Origin: Pyricularia pennisetigena
Lineage: Eukaryota > Ascomycota > Sordariomycetes > Magnaporthales > Pyriculariaceae
Length of the DNA: 64,000 nucleotides
Direction of reading: 5' to 3'
NCBI RefSeq assembly: GCF_004337985.1
Contig: NC_043740.1
Span: 971,080 to 1,035,079 of the forward strand
Numbering within the stretch: the first letter of the stretch is position 1; each line of letters starts with the position of its first letter. Below are positions 13,779-24,133 of this stretch, piece after piece. The notes under the pieces were generated by a model that worked only from the letters and a program-made list of their open reading frames with translations, made no database searches and had not been told where the DNA came from. The translations under genes were made by a program, and so were the position numbers.

Positions 13779-14209
13779 TATTACGACCAAATAATTGGGC
13801 CGGCATTAATAAGGCCAGGCGGGGTTACACCCCTCCTAACGACACACGGAACCCGACCGACAGTAACGGGATTATATAAGGAAAAGAATTACGTAATTTC
13901 ACGTAACCACCAAAAAAATGATTTTTTGTAATTTGTAAAACCTCGATTGGGAATTACAGATTAAACAGATCAAGAAGATTATATTTGGAATATAGTTTAT
14001 ATAAAATACGTTTATTACCATATAAATAAATTCGATTTTAGGATTGTTTAGCAGCAATTAAATCTTAGTTAACCTCAATATTTACTTAAAAACGATTATA
14101 ACTTCACCCCAGTTATTAAGAACCCCCGTTACCCAGTTAAGACGCTCAGTTGCTTCAACCCACTTTACTTTACCCTAAGAACAGGTTACCCGTTACCTTG
14201 ATCGTAACA
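13779..14209 (+). repeat. gypsy 3' LTR
   Basis: 431 bp. The first dinucleotide TG has become TA through a G-to-A change; the end TCGTAACA is intact. It follows a polypurine tract at about 13761-13778 and is followed by the ATAAC target duplication at 14210-14214. Confidence 0.93.
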
Positions 14210-14214
14210 ATAAC

Positions 14215-15922
14215 ATTATTTCGAACAAGGATATCGCACCCTTTAACCTCCAAACAAAACGAATGTTTAACGGTATTTAAGCGTCCTTACGCCTTGCGAT
14301 CCTTATCGTACAAAGTATTTTTTAATAATACGCCCCCTGTATTATAATGTATAAAACCATTAACGATATTTATTCCAAACGAGGGGATATATAAAACGTT
14401 ACTTAACGTAACCTTTTTAAATTGGTCAGTTTTTTGGCCGTAACGGGCCTGTATTTTTACAGTTCCGGTACCTACAAGCCTAATAGGGCCACCTCCTGTA
14501 CCGATTTTGACTGTAAAACCGGGGGTATAATCGGTAAAAAATTGCTTATTTGCAAAAATATGGTGCGTGCTACCTGTATTGTACAGGATAAGGTAACCTA
14601 ATTTCCATGGTTTAGGGGTCTTTTTTACGCCGCGTCCAGGCTTCGCTTCAACTTTAAAATTAGCTGTTAAAGCCTGTGGTTTTAACGTTTTACCGGTATC
14701 GGTTTCCGAATCCGAATCCGAACGTAATTTTATAATTCCGCTAATAGCGGAATTAACCTCCTGCTCCACGGCGTTATACGCTGCGCTTTCGTTAACGTCA
14801 CCTGGAAACGAGCCCGTAAATAATTCCAAATCCATAAAAACTATGGACGTTCCAGCGGTTAATTCGCTGGAGGAGGATTTAGGATTTTTTACAAAAACAG
14901 AATCCGAATTAAAATTTTGACTTTTTTTTCGTAATTTAAAGGTATTTTCCTGCCCATTATTTTCCTTTTTAGCGCTTTTTTAGCGTTTTTTTTACCCGTT
15001 TTTTTGCCTTTAAACCTATAATTAACGGCCTTCGCCGTTGTAAAGCCTAAAATCGAATTTTCGAATATAAGGTCCGCCATAAGGTATTGCAAATTTAACT
15101 TTTCCGAATTTTGGCCTATTGCCTGCAGGGCCCGTTGGGTACTGCGTTGGCGTTCGGTCCAAATAGGGAATATCCCCTCCAGGGCCCGTAAATACTGGCT
15201 TCGTACGTTTACGGGGTTAATTTGCACGTTGGTATTCGCTAATTTAGCTACCAGTAAATTAAAACGGTTATTAAATTTAGGTATTATTCCTTTAAATTTT
15301 GAAAAATTTAAGACGTGGAATTCCCGATATAGTGAATCTCGATTAACTTCGGGTGCAACGGAATAATTATCTTCCAGGGTTTTATAAACCGTTACGGGGT
15401 TGGAATGCCATGCAATGGATTTTAAAAGTTCCTTACTTAAACTGTTTTTTATAAATAATAATAGGATTAATTGCTCGTGTTCCGGTAAAGTATAACCAAT
15501 TTCAGGGTTGGAAATAAAATCCGCTGCTTTTACAACCCTTAATTATACTATTAACGCCTGTTTCCACAAATCGTAGTTGCTAACCCCTACTAATTTACAA
15601 TTTTCGGGAAAGGAAAATACCCATTTCGATAGTTTTTTACCTATCCCGTTACCTAAATTTAGGTTTCTGGTGGATTAGGGGGTGCAATAGCGGGTTTGTC
15701 TTCCGAATTACCATTAAAATTAGTGGAATTACCGCTTTTTAAGGTTAACAGGGCAGTTAACTGTTAAATTGTCCTTTACAATTAATCCATTTGCGTGATT
15801 AACGCTTTTATTTGCAGGTTTTGGGCCTGTAATTTAGCGGTTAAAACTTCGTTCGGGCTGGGTTTAGGCCCTTTATTTGTTGGAACTGGGCCTGGAAGGC
15901 CCGAAATAGGGCTGTTTTCCAT
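14215..15922 (-). pseudogene. copia B gag-protease
   Basis: Minus strand, start ATG at 15922 (MENSPISGLPG). The gag block (14889-15227) has NVRSQYLRALEGIFPIWTER. The frame at 14287-14835 contains the acidic linker and the retrotransposon aspartic protease. The active-site triad DTG or DSG reads NTG in YNTGSTHHIFANKQFF: aspartate to asparagine, a G-to-A change that abolishes catalysis. The gypsy element cut the polyprotein just downstream of this block. Confidence 0.82.
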
Positions 15923-16683
15923 TGTAGGGTAACCTAAATTATAATTGCAATTCGTTAATTTATAGCTGTAATTAATTAACCTAATTACCCAAAGGTAAAT
16001 ACCCTATTTAATTTAGGATTTGCTATACCGTTTGCCTTTTAACGGGTATAGGCCTGTAATTACCAATTACAGGGTTTATTGCTATTTTTAATGGTAAAAA
16101 TCCATTAAAATACAGGGTTGGAATCCCTAAAATCCACAATCAAGGGGTGCCCTGGTATTTGTACCAATCCAAGTGCACGTAACGAATTCAATTCGTTAAA
16201 TGGGTGCAGGGTAGACTGCAGGGTATCGTGCAGGGTAAACTAACCACTAACGTAATTCCGCTAATGGGTTTATGGGCTATTGTAAACCCTATTAAACGCA
16301 ATAGGATTCAATGGGCTATTAGCGAACGAATACAGGGGTTTTTGGCCCTAACTCGCTAACGTAAACCCTATTAAAAATTCAAACCAATTACAGTGGCGTG
16401 CACGATCCACAAAAACCACACCAGAAATTTTTGGATTTGCAATACAAGCGATCGCTGCAATACCTGAAAGGGCCTAAATCGAACGCTAATTTTTAGCGAT
16501 CCCCATTGTAAGTACAGGGGGTTAGGTGTTGAATTAGCGCTTAAAACCAACAATTTTATACAGAAACAGCAATATCTTCGTCAATACACGTGCTATAAGG
16601 ATACGACAATAACTAAAATAAAGCCTAAATTTCAGGTTTCCCAGCGATGCAAAATGCACTTTAATGCATAAATTAAAATCTCT

Positions 16684-16697
16684 CCGGGCCTATAACC
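16684..16697 (-). other. copia primer-binding site (tRNA anticodon-loop type)
   Basis: Directly inside the 5' LTR of B the minus strand reads GGTTATAGGCCCGG. The same place reads GGTTATAAACCCGG in copy C (32772-32785) and is also visible in copy A (about 2346-2359). This resembles the complement of the anticodon stem-loop of initiator tRNA-Met, where CAT is followed by AACC, rather than a tRNA 3' end. Drosophila copia is known to use a half-tRNA primer of this kind. The match is approximate because of RIP. Confidence 0.5.
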
Positions 16698-17251
16698 TGT
16701 TAACAATATAAATTGCTAACAGGGGGTTAAGTATTAGCCTAGGTGCGGCGTAGTGCTAATTGCGGTGTAAAAGCTTGTAATTACAGGGTTTATATGTATT
16801 AAATTCACTAATTTTGGGATTGATAGATTTAATTCATTGGTGGGGGAGATTTTGTTTTGTCTGCCTTATATATTTTCCGACATCGAAATGGGGGTCCACA
16901 CCCCGCAAAGGGTTCCGGTGCCGCACACGATTTTCCGAAAAATTATTTTGTATGCGTTATTGAAAAAACACCTTTATTTCCATACAAACCATTTTTGGGT
17001 TCGCATTAAATTGCTAATTTGGTGAAAATTTCAACCCGGTATAGGGTAGCTGAATCGTAAGTGCAGGGTGGGTGTTAAACCCGGTATAAGGTAAAACCCC
17101 ATTCGCTGATTTTGAATCGCAATTCCTGCAACACACAAAATATAACAGAAAATCCGACAGCCGTAACAACCCCATTTCGGCACTATTTATTGTGGCTTAT
17201 ATACAAATAAAAGCGGACCCATTACATGCCAAATAACGCATATAATTAACA
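16698..17251 (-). repeat. copia B 5' LTR
   Basis: About 554 bp with TGTTAACA at 16698 and AATTAACA ending at 17251. It aligns with the other copia LTRs. The sequence immediately right (from 17252) is the truncated interior of gypsy fragment 2. Confidence 0.85.
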
Positions 17252-18804
17252 TTTATATTCCGTTATTAAAAAGCGTTCATACAGCGTTTTTATTAAATTT
17301 ATATGTTTAGGAATAATTATTCGTGTGCTATTTTCGTGGTTTGTGTGGCGTTTAGGGTTTTTATTCCCGTTTTTATTATTACCGTTTGGTATTTTATACC
17401 GTTTGGCCATTTTAGTTTCTTAGTTTACTGGTCTCGTGTCGTGGGTTTTTAACTTTTTATTTGGGGACGTATAATTGCTTTTAATTTTCATATTATTAAA
17501 TTGGTATCCGATTGGTGTGGGTGTTTTTCGTGCGTTCGTGGCTATTTCGTTATCTTTTACGCTGGGGTTTTACACGATTTTTGTCATTAGTGCGGGTCCT
17601 GCTTATCGTAATTTTATTCGTGCTATGCCTGTGCTTTGCTTAGCATATGTATTTTGCATATATTTCGGGTATAGTCGTATCATGGAAATTGTTTTTGATT
17701 ATCGCATATTATGGGGTAATCGTTACAAAAAGTTAAAATTACCGCTAATTCGGTATCAAATTTTATTTTAATTTCCCAATTGGGTAATTTAGTGGTGGTA
17801 TATATTTCGTCAATATTTACTATTTTGCGTCGTCGTGGGAAAAAATCGTGGATTATTTTCCTGCTAAAATGTAATTCGCAATTATTTCGAAAACATTTCA
17901 CCCAAAAGATTTTTATATATTTGGGATATTTGGTGCCCAAAAAAGGGTAATTTCCGAAAATTGGATCCATTAATTTTATAGGGTTTTATGTTTATAATCG
18001 CAATAATATTCCGGGAAATTGCACTAATTGATCGTCTTGGTATAAGTCAACAAGTTTTGTTTTGTAGATATAAAGGTTGGTTTCCCTTACTGTATTGTAT
18101 ATATTTAAAAATATAATTTATTTTCGCTGAATTCGTCCTTTAATTCCTTATTGGATTCGTTTGTTAGAATTTGCTAGATTATTCGGATACGGTGGGTTTG
18201 TTCCAATGATTTTTGTTGATTATATGCGTTATTTAGCATATAATGGGTCCACTTTTATTTGTATATGAGCCACAATAGATAGTGCCGAAGTGGGGCTGTT
18301 GGGGCTGTCGGATTTTCTATTATATTTTGTGTGTGTTGCAGGAGTTGCGATTCAAAGTCAGCGAGTGGGGTTTCACCCTGTACCGGGTTTAATACCCACC
18401 CTGCACTTACGAGTCAGCTACGCTGTACCGGGTTGAAATTTTCACCAAGTCAGTGTGAGGAGGTTACGAGATAAAATAAGCTTAATCTTAAACGCGGGGA
18501 AAAGTGGATCATGTATAAGGCTGATGGGACGTTGAACTGGCAGATAACCGTCTGCTAGCGGGTAATAGAAATAATATATTGTTGTTGCATAATCGATTCG
18601 TTGAATCGTTGAATCGATGAAAGTTATAAAGGTGATGAATCTAAGGCTAAATTATGAATTACGTGTTCGAATCCGTAGGTGCAGATCTTCGATCCGGATG
18701 TCCGGAATGCGGGGTCACGTCACATGATTTGGCCTTATTCATGTGACTGACCTGCCGACCTATTGAGCCTAACGGCCTATTGTGCTTATGCATGCACAGA
18801 AAAT

Positions 18805-18894
18805 CTGCGACCACAACGGGATTCGAACCCACGCACTTTAACGTATATATGATATAGATTATGGTACGTGCATTATACCACTAAGCTAGATTAA
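18805..18894 (-). other. tRNA-like segment (degenerate, not a functional tRNA gene)
   Basis: The minus strand carries an A-box-like TAGCTTAGTGGTATAATGC and a B box GGTTCGAATCC, with a GCAC...GTGC stem between them. The bases expected to form the 5' acceptor arm do not pair with the 3' side, so a working tRNA is unlikely. The same segment recurs at 29991-30082. Confidence 0.55.
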
Positions 18895-19004
18895 ATATGA
18901 CGTATTTGTTTTCTTGTTAAAACTATGAACAAAGACGTGATATATAAAGCTTTGTATATATGAACGCGTATACGTTTTATTTGTTATTTAATTATTTATT
19001 CGAT

Positions 19005-19079
19005 GCAGGGTGACTAATAAAATTAGCCCGTGCCAGCCGTTATAAAATAATGCAGGGTAGCTAATATAATTAGCCCTGC
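19005..19079. repeat. two GCAGGG hairpin units
   Basis: Two hairpins, 19005-19030 and 19052-19079, each with GCAGGG (or close) pairing with CCCTGC around a TA-rich CTAAT/ATTAG stem. Copy 2 of the host element has a single unit (29850-29877) and an isolated unit lies at 22685-22712. The unit number differs between copies. Confidence 0.6.
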
Positions 19080-20753
19080 GCTAGCTATGTTCACAGTCAG
19101 CAAATCCGTGCGAACCCAGAGATGGTTTGTATGGAAATGAGGGTGTTTTTTCGACAACGTATACAAAATAATTTTTCGGAGAATCGTGTGTGGCACCGGA
19201 ACCCTTTGCGGGGTGCGGACCCCCACTTCGATGTCGGAGAGTATGTAAGGGAGATAAAGCAAAGTCTCCCCCACCAATGAATCAAATCTATTAATCCCAA
19301 AATTATTGAACCATTTTAGTGAGTTTAGTGCATTTAAGCCCTGTAATTACAGGCTTTTACAACGCAACTAGCACCACGCCGCACCTAGGCTAATGCCTAA
19401 ACCCCTGTTAGCAACCCATCTTGTTAACAGTTTTAGTTTTAATTTTTTTGGGGTATTTAATTCCGTAAATTCGGGTAATTTGGTGTTTTGTTTACGTAAT
19501 TGTATTAATCGTTTGATTTTAATAGGGACGCGGTTTTTTACTGTTAGGGTCCGGGTGTTTCTGGGTTTTTGTGGGTATTATCCTGCGTCTGTTTCTGTAT
19601 GATTATGGGTTATATAGTCATCGTCGTAACATATGGTCCAATTTATTAGGTTATATTAATCCGGTTATATTTATTGGTAGGTGGTGGCGTTTAATTTTCG
19701 TGGTTTTTTGGAGTCGGGGGTGTTATCTCAATACCCAATTACAAAATCGGGGTGTAAATTTGGAGCGTCACTGGGATAAAACTTGGCGATATATCCCGGT
19801 TTATGATATTTAAAACATTTGCTATTTTTGGGATTTTTGCGGGGTTTTGAATATTATATCGCGTCAAAATTTTTAAGTCCGTTATATATTCCGTAGGAAA
19901 TGTTATATTCGCGAGGTGGTTTGGGGTATCAGTATTTGCGTCCTGTATTAATTTATCGCAAAATTGGGCCTTATACGTTACATCCTTCGCGTCGTTCCAA
20001 TTTCCGTTTATAAAATCGGTTATTTATTTTTATTATTTATTTTACGTATTCGGCTAAAATATCGGGTCGTTTTTTTTTAATAAATTCGTTTTTCATTGTT
20101 TTTTTTAGTCCCGCATAGAAACGTGCCATTAGGGTTTCGGGGCCACAAAATAGTTTGGCGGTAATTTGTCGAAATTTACTAATGTATTTGGATGTCGATT
20201 TGGTTTAAGTAAGGTGCATTAATTTACGTTTAACCGTGCGTTCCTTGTTTGGGTTACCGAATACTCCTTTGAAGCATTTTTCGAAATTCTCTTAATTGTC
20301 GAAAATGCGGTTGGTTTCAGTTTAACGGTTTTTTTAGTATAATCCAACTAATTTCGTAAAATTGGTTCGAACTAGGCGAACGTATCGCCTTTTAGTAGCG
20401 AAATTGCGTAAATAACTTTATTTGCGTTATTATCGAAATTCTCCCCGTTAAAATAAGAGTGGGCCCGGGCTTTTTAAAAAAAAATTTATAAAGTCCTTAG
20501 GATCCTATTATAAAATAATAATACAGGGTATTTAATATAATTCCTACTAATTCCATTAATTTGTTCGGTTATTCGTTTTCAAAATTGTTGATTTTCCGTT
20601 TGGAGCGTTACGACCATTTGGCGCAAAGCGTTAGCGTTAGCCGCAGCCTTAATCGTAAAAGGGGTTTGGAGGGTGGTTTTGTGGGAAGATATCGCTTCGA
20701 TAATACTATTCGGTATATTTTAAAATAAAATATTAAATAAAAGCAATTAAAAT

Positions 20754-21216
20754 ATTACAATTAGGGTATCGATAACCTGCTTTATAGGGTAAAATACAGT
20801 GGGTCAAAGCAATTAAGCGTTTTAATTGGGTAATTAGGGTTTTTGATAATTGAGGTGAAATTATAATCGGTTTTAATAAACATCAAATTAATTTAAAACA
20901 TAAAATTGATTGTTGCTCAGCAATTTTAAATCGAATTCATTTTATGGTAATAAATATGTCCGTATATAATTAGGTAATTATTCCGTGTAAATGATTATAA
21001 TTATTTTGGGGTAATTACCGCCAGGGGTGATCACTTTTTTGGTAGTGACCCTGATTACCTTTTGCCGGTAATCGGTTTAGGGTTTTTTATTTTATTCCTA
21101 CGTGATTTGGTGTGTTCCAGTCTTTGCTCGTGTTTCGAAATTCCCGCTGATTCCCGCCTGGGTTCCGACACTCCTTTTTTTGCCCAATAGTGTTGGTCGC
21201 AATCCTGGTCGTAACA
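20754..21216 (-). repeat. LTR of gypsy fragment 2
   Basis: Reverse-orientation LTR, from TATTACAA (TG changed to TA) at 20754 to TGGTCGTAACA ending at 21216. It shares the segments AACCTG, GGGTCAAAGCAATTAAGCG and the CCTGGTCGTAACA end with the full-length gypsy LTRs, but its centre is diverged. Confidence 0.7.
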
Positions 21217-22489
21217 TTAGGCTACGGAATGAAATAATTGTGGAGTTTTGGGTTTCGGGGGTTAGCCCTAAAATTAATATAAAACTCTCGGACGCCGTAA
21301 AAGTTCAACTTCAGTATTAAAACTAAATTCAGGCGTTATTTTATATATTCCATTGCTATTTAATTCAAATTTAAAACTTAGCCGTAAAGCCCAAAGCTCC
21401 ATACTATGCAACTATTGTTCCATTCATATCTGTAAGTTTATTTACATAAGAAATGTTTTGGTTCAAATTTGAGGTCAATTTACTATTTTTCGCCGTTCAT
21501 TTCGGTCTTTTCTTTATTTTAATGATTAATATTTCGTCATATAAAAATAAGTACAAATCGTAAGAATATGCGGTTTTTACGCCGGATTAAACATTTAATA
21601 GGATTATTAACAGCAATTGAATTATATTTTTATACATAAAATTCGGTGAACTTGATATTTCCCGAGTTTAATTTGGCTTTAGCGGCATAGCTTTTTAAAT
21701 TTTTGTTTTTCGGTTTCCGATTTTCTTCTATATTCTTTTTATTCTTTTAGCAGGCCTTTGAAACTTTTGCACCTGGCCGCTAATATGCGTTGGTGTTGTA
21801 TCTATGAGGTTTCAAGATATATATATGTATGGATACAATTTATAATGGACGCGATTTTCTATTTTTACCAATTTTAACGAGATTAAAATCAAATTTCCAG
21901 GGATTGAATTCCGTTTATTATCAAACTTTTATGTGGAATTTGGTTTGTAATATTTGATTCAATTATTATTTTATAACCACAAATATCAAGTTTGTGGTAT
22001 TTTTGCTTTTTTATTTCTTTGGTTCAATATGAAAAAAATAAAGTTGATTAAGATTTATAGAGATTAATGCTATATACTATCTATTTAAAATGAATATCCT
22101 ATTTTGTATATTTCTGAGGTTGTTGTTTAATTGGTTAACAAAAAGCAAAACTAAATATCAATGTTAATAAAATATTCATTTAAAGGAGAATTACATGCAC
22201 GTTGCACCGTTATTCTCGAAAATATTTATATTATATATTCTGAAGTTTTATTTGCATTTTCTTTCGTTTATTGTGGTTAGAATTTAACCATACTAAATAA
22301 CACCAAAAAGGATATTTATAATATTTCGATATCATTCGTATTAAAACAGTTGCAATAGCGCCTTTTGCATTGGAAGACCCCCAAATTCGAAATAATATAA
22401 CGCAATTTACCCCATATTGTTTCGACTTTTATTCATTTTCTTGGTTTTATATTTAATTCTATACAACATTTATACTATTTGACTTTTGC
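21217..22489. other. AT-rich sequence without a recognisable gene
   Basis: Strongly AT-rich, no credible reading frame. A stretch at about 21860-21915 is similar to 47795-47850, so at least part is repeat-derived. The segment 22300-22440 resembles the sequence left of another SINE-like copy (31900-32040). Confidence 0.5.
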
Positions 22490-22724
22490 GGTTACAATAT
22501 ACATATAATGAGAATATAGTGCAAATACCTGCCCTATACGGAGAAATACGACAAATTATCCTCAGATTAGAATGAGCGCGGTCTGTTCGAACAATGTAAT
22601 TGGTCGAAAAGCCATGTGGTTAAAAGGTATATGGAGCGTTCGGACCCGGCAGGGGTCGAGTCCAAGCATTGAAACTACTTCGATGCAGGATAGCTAGTAA
22701 AATTAGCCCTGCGCTAGCCATATC
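22490..22724 (+). repeat. SINE-like repeat, type a, plus an isolated hairpin unit
   Basis: Starts near TGCGGTTACA, carries the shared module GTGCAAATACC...GACAAATTATCCTCAG, then a tRNA-like part with an A-box-like GTGGTTAAAAGGTATATGG and a B-box-like GGGTCGAGTCC, ending near AAGCATTGAAACTA (about 22675). Other copies: about 26358-26520 (minus), 32050-32214 (split by copia C) and 49236-49427. A GCAGG hairpin follows at 22685-22712. Confidence 0.6.
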
Positions 22725-23791
22725 TGAAATTGTATCCTTATTTTATAACCCCTTTATTAATATTTTAATTTAAATGTCAAATCATCCTATTTCTCGATTA
22801 TCACAAAGCTATTGTTGGATTATTAGCCCGTTTAGGCTTTCGGAAATTCTGTTTCATTCAAACCTTCTGGATTTAACTTTCCAATAAACTATTGCCCTAT
22901 TGAATAAAATGTAAGTTCTGCTCCAAAAATATGAGTGCGTTTAAACTTCAATAGGCGAAAATTACTATTTTGTACAATTATCTTAAGGCAGGAGTAAGGT
23001 TAATAATATCATATAAATCCCTACCAAACAGCATCGATGATCCCAAGTTATCCTCGATGTTTGCGATTCCGACAGTTATATATGGCTCATTATAAATAAT
23101 GGGCGCATGGGCAAGTATACGAACGTGAAGTCTGTCGGAACTTGCGTGTATTTGCAGTATCAAATGTAAAGAAACTTTTAAATACCAGGCCGACGGTCGG
23201 CCAAAGCCTTGATGTCTTTCACCTTGGCGTGTGAGGTGAAAAACGGGACACTATAACGTTTAACTGCCGCTCGGATATTGATTCTTTTAAGCCGATTAAA
23301 ATTTATTAAACCTAAAACTAGTTCGCGTTTCGCGATTTGGTGATTCCCTTACCAATGGTGGAAAAAATACGTATGGAAGTGGAAGGATAGTGCGTATTGG
23401 AAAAATAATTAGGGTCCCAAGGAGCCATGTTAAAATTAGCAATTTATGAAAATTTAAAGCTTAACGTTATCCTGGCTTATAATTGTTGTAAACTTTATCC
23501 TTTTTCATTGTCTATTTTAATGAGCGTAGCTTATAACCTAAAACTATAAATATCCTGGGTGAAACAAAGGATTGCGTAGGCTTTGGGCAAAATCCACCGT
23601 ATAGGTTATGTTCGATGTGTTAAGGTGGTGTTAGCTGGGTAGCAGAATGAAATTTGTTTAGGAATGAGTAAGTTTCGTAACGAAAGTGGGTAACAAAGAG
23701 TGTTGTGGCTTGCTTTTTTGTTATTTGGCTAAATGAGGACAATTAAACCTGTTTGCGGTGCATGTATATGCGACACCTTTAAATGCGAGAA
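22725..23791. other. AT-rich spacer
   Basis: No convincing gene. A 61-codon minus-strand frame at 22978-23163 has somewhat higher GC than its surroundings but neither a recognisable domain nor a signal peptide. It lies downstream of the small secreted-protein gene. Confidence 0.4.
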
Positions 23792-24133
23792 TTATTGGTT
23801 TCTCCGAGGATCTGCTATAATCCCTTCAACTGAATACCCTGGTGGTGGACACGGTCTCCCTGGTTTATCGCCGGTCCAAACAAGTATGGCACAGTCCCGA
23901 GATGGAAAAAGTGTACAATTTTCCCATTCATGGGCCCGGTTACCAAAAACTCTCCAATTACCGCTGAAAGAAATGGAATTGCCGCTAATTTCGTAACTTT
24001 CGATGCGATGTATACATTTTTCGTGCCCTTCAGGCTTCCGTTCCCATATATGAAAGGCGCAATTAAGGTTGGCGAAGGCGCTAGGGAGGTTAACAGTAAC
24101 GGTGGCAAAAGCGACAAAAGTTTTGAAATACAT
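23792..24133 (-). CDS. small secreted cysteine-containing protein (candidate effector)
   Basis: An intronless frame of 113 residues in an island of higher GC. The first 21 residues have the form of a signal peptide (MYFKTFVAFATV core ending AFA). The predicted mature part starts NLNC and carries five cysteines at about 25, 40, 73, 81 and 95, several tryptophans and a PCPPPGY segment near the C-terminus. I recognise no family. Four other long frames overlap it in other registers; this one is chosen because it alone combines a signal peptide with a cysteine-rich body. Gene-poor AT-rich surroundings and small secreted character fit the pattern of fungal effectors, but expression is unknown. The frame has no RIP-type stop despite its surroundings. 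Confidence 0.5.
   Translation of the reverse strand: MYFKTFVAFATVTVNLPSAFANLNCAFHIWERKPEGHEKCIHRIESYEISGNSISFSGNWRVFGNRAHEWENCTLFPSRDCAILVWTGDKPGRPCPPPGYSVEGIIADPRRNQ

Larger units (their letters stand above)
7007..14209 (+). mobile_element. Ty3/gypsy chromovirus, full length, nested in copia B
   Basis: A 7203 bp element with LTRs 7007-7439 and 13779-14209 and a perfect 5 bp target duplication ATAAC (7002-7006 and 14210-14214). Removing it rejoins the copia B coding sequence exactly, as comparison with intact copy C around 35240-35290 shows. Domain order on the plus strand is gag with zinc knuckle, protease, reverse transcriptase, RNase H, integrase, chromodomain: the Ty3/gypsy order of chromoviruses. 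A polypurine tract (aagggagaggagatttga) precedes the 3' LTR. The two LTRs differ mostly by C/T and G/A transitions, typical of RIP. Confidence 0.95.
2440..17251 (-). mobile_element. Ty1/copia LTR retrotransposon copy B, interrupted by a gypsy element
   Basis: A nearly complete copia element on the minus strand with LTRs at 2440-2996 and 16698-17251, both bounded by TGTTAAC...TTAACA. Without the inserted gypsy element (7007-14209 plus its 5 bp duplication) it is about 7.6 kb, like copy C (7.66 kb). Order on the minus strand is 5' LTR, tRNA-half primer site, leader, gag-protease, integrase, reverse transcriptase, RNase H, purine tract (complement of the C-run at 2995-3004), 3' LTR. No matching target duplication is visible: acctg on the left, tttat on the right. 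Its left neighbour is truncated copy A and its right neighbour is a truncated gypsy fragment. Confidence 0.88.
18454..19095 (-). mobile_element. TG...CA element with tRNA-like boxes, copy 1
   Basis: A 642 bp insertion in the solo LTR with a perfect 5 bp duplication GTCAG (18449-18453 and 19096-19100) and inverted ends TGTGA...TCACA. It aligns in reverse with 29834-30431. Inside are a tRNA-like segment and one or more hairpin units. No protein is encoded. The ends and duplication suggest a solo LTR or TRIM; the Pol III-like boxes suggest a SINE-like origin. Confidence 0.7.
18214..19439 (+). mobile_element. solo copia LTR inside gypsy fragment 2
   Basis: A plus-strand LTR of the copia A/B/C family from TGTTGATTATATGCG to CTTGTTAACA, with no internal region. 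It is flanked by atttt (18209-18213) and gtttt (19440-19444), a 5 bp duplication with one G-to-A change. The empty site is visible in the intact gypsy copy. It is itself interrupted by the 642 bp element at 18454-19095. Confidence 0.85.
17252..21216 (-). mobile_element. second gypsy element, truncated, minus strand
   Basis: Blocks 17252-18213 and 19440-20753 align with the reverse complement of the gypsy interior (about 9700 back to 7500), and 20754-21216 aligns with its LTR. It therefore runs right to left: 5' LTR, gag, start of protease. The 3' half is lost at the junction with copia B. A solo copia LTR (18214-19439) is inserted in it. It is a diverged subfamily (LTR about 463 bp against 433) and heavily RIP-mutated. 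The open frame at 17475-17771 is an antisense shadow. Confidence 0.82.

Noticed and set aside
18805..18894. tRNA gene call
   Set aside because: A and B boxes exist but acceptor arms do not pair, and the segment is part of a dispersed 600 bp element.
19052..19079. Helitron 3' hairpin
   Set aside because: The hairpin is followed by CTAG after only one base and occurs inside elements with TG...CA ends and 5 bp duplications, unlike Helitrons.
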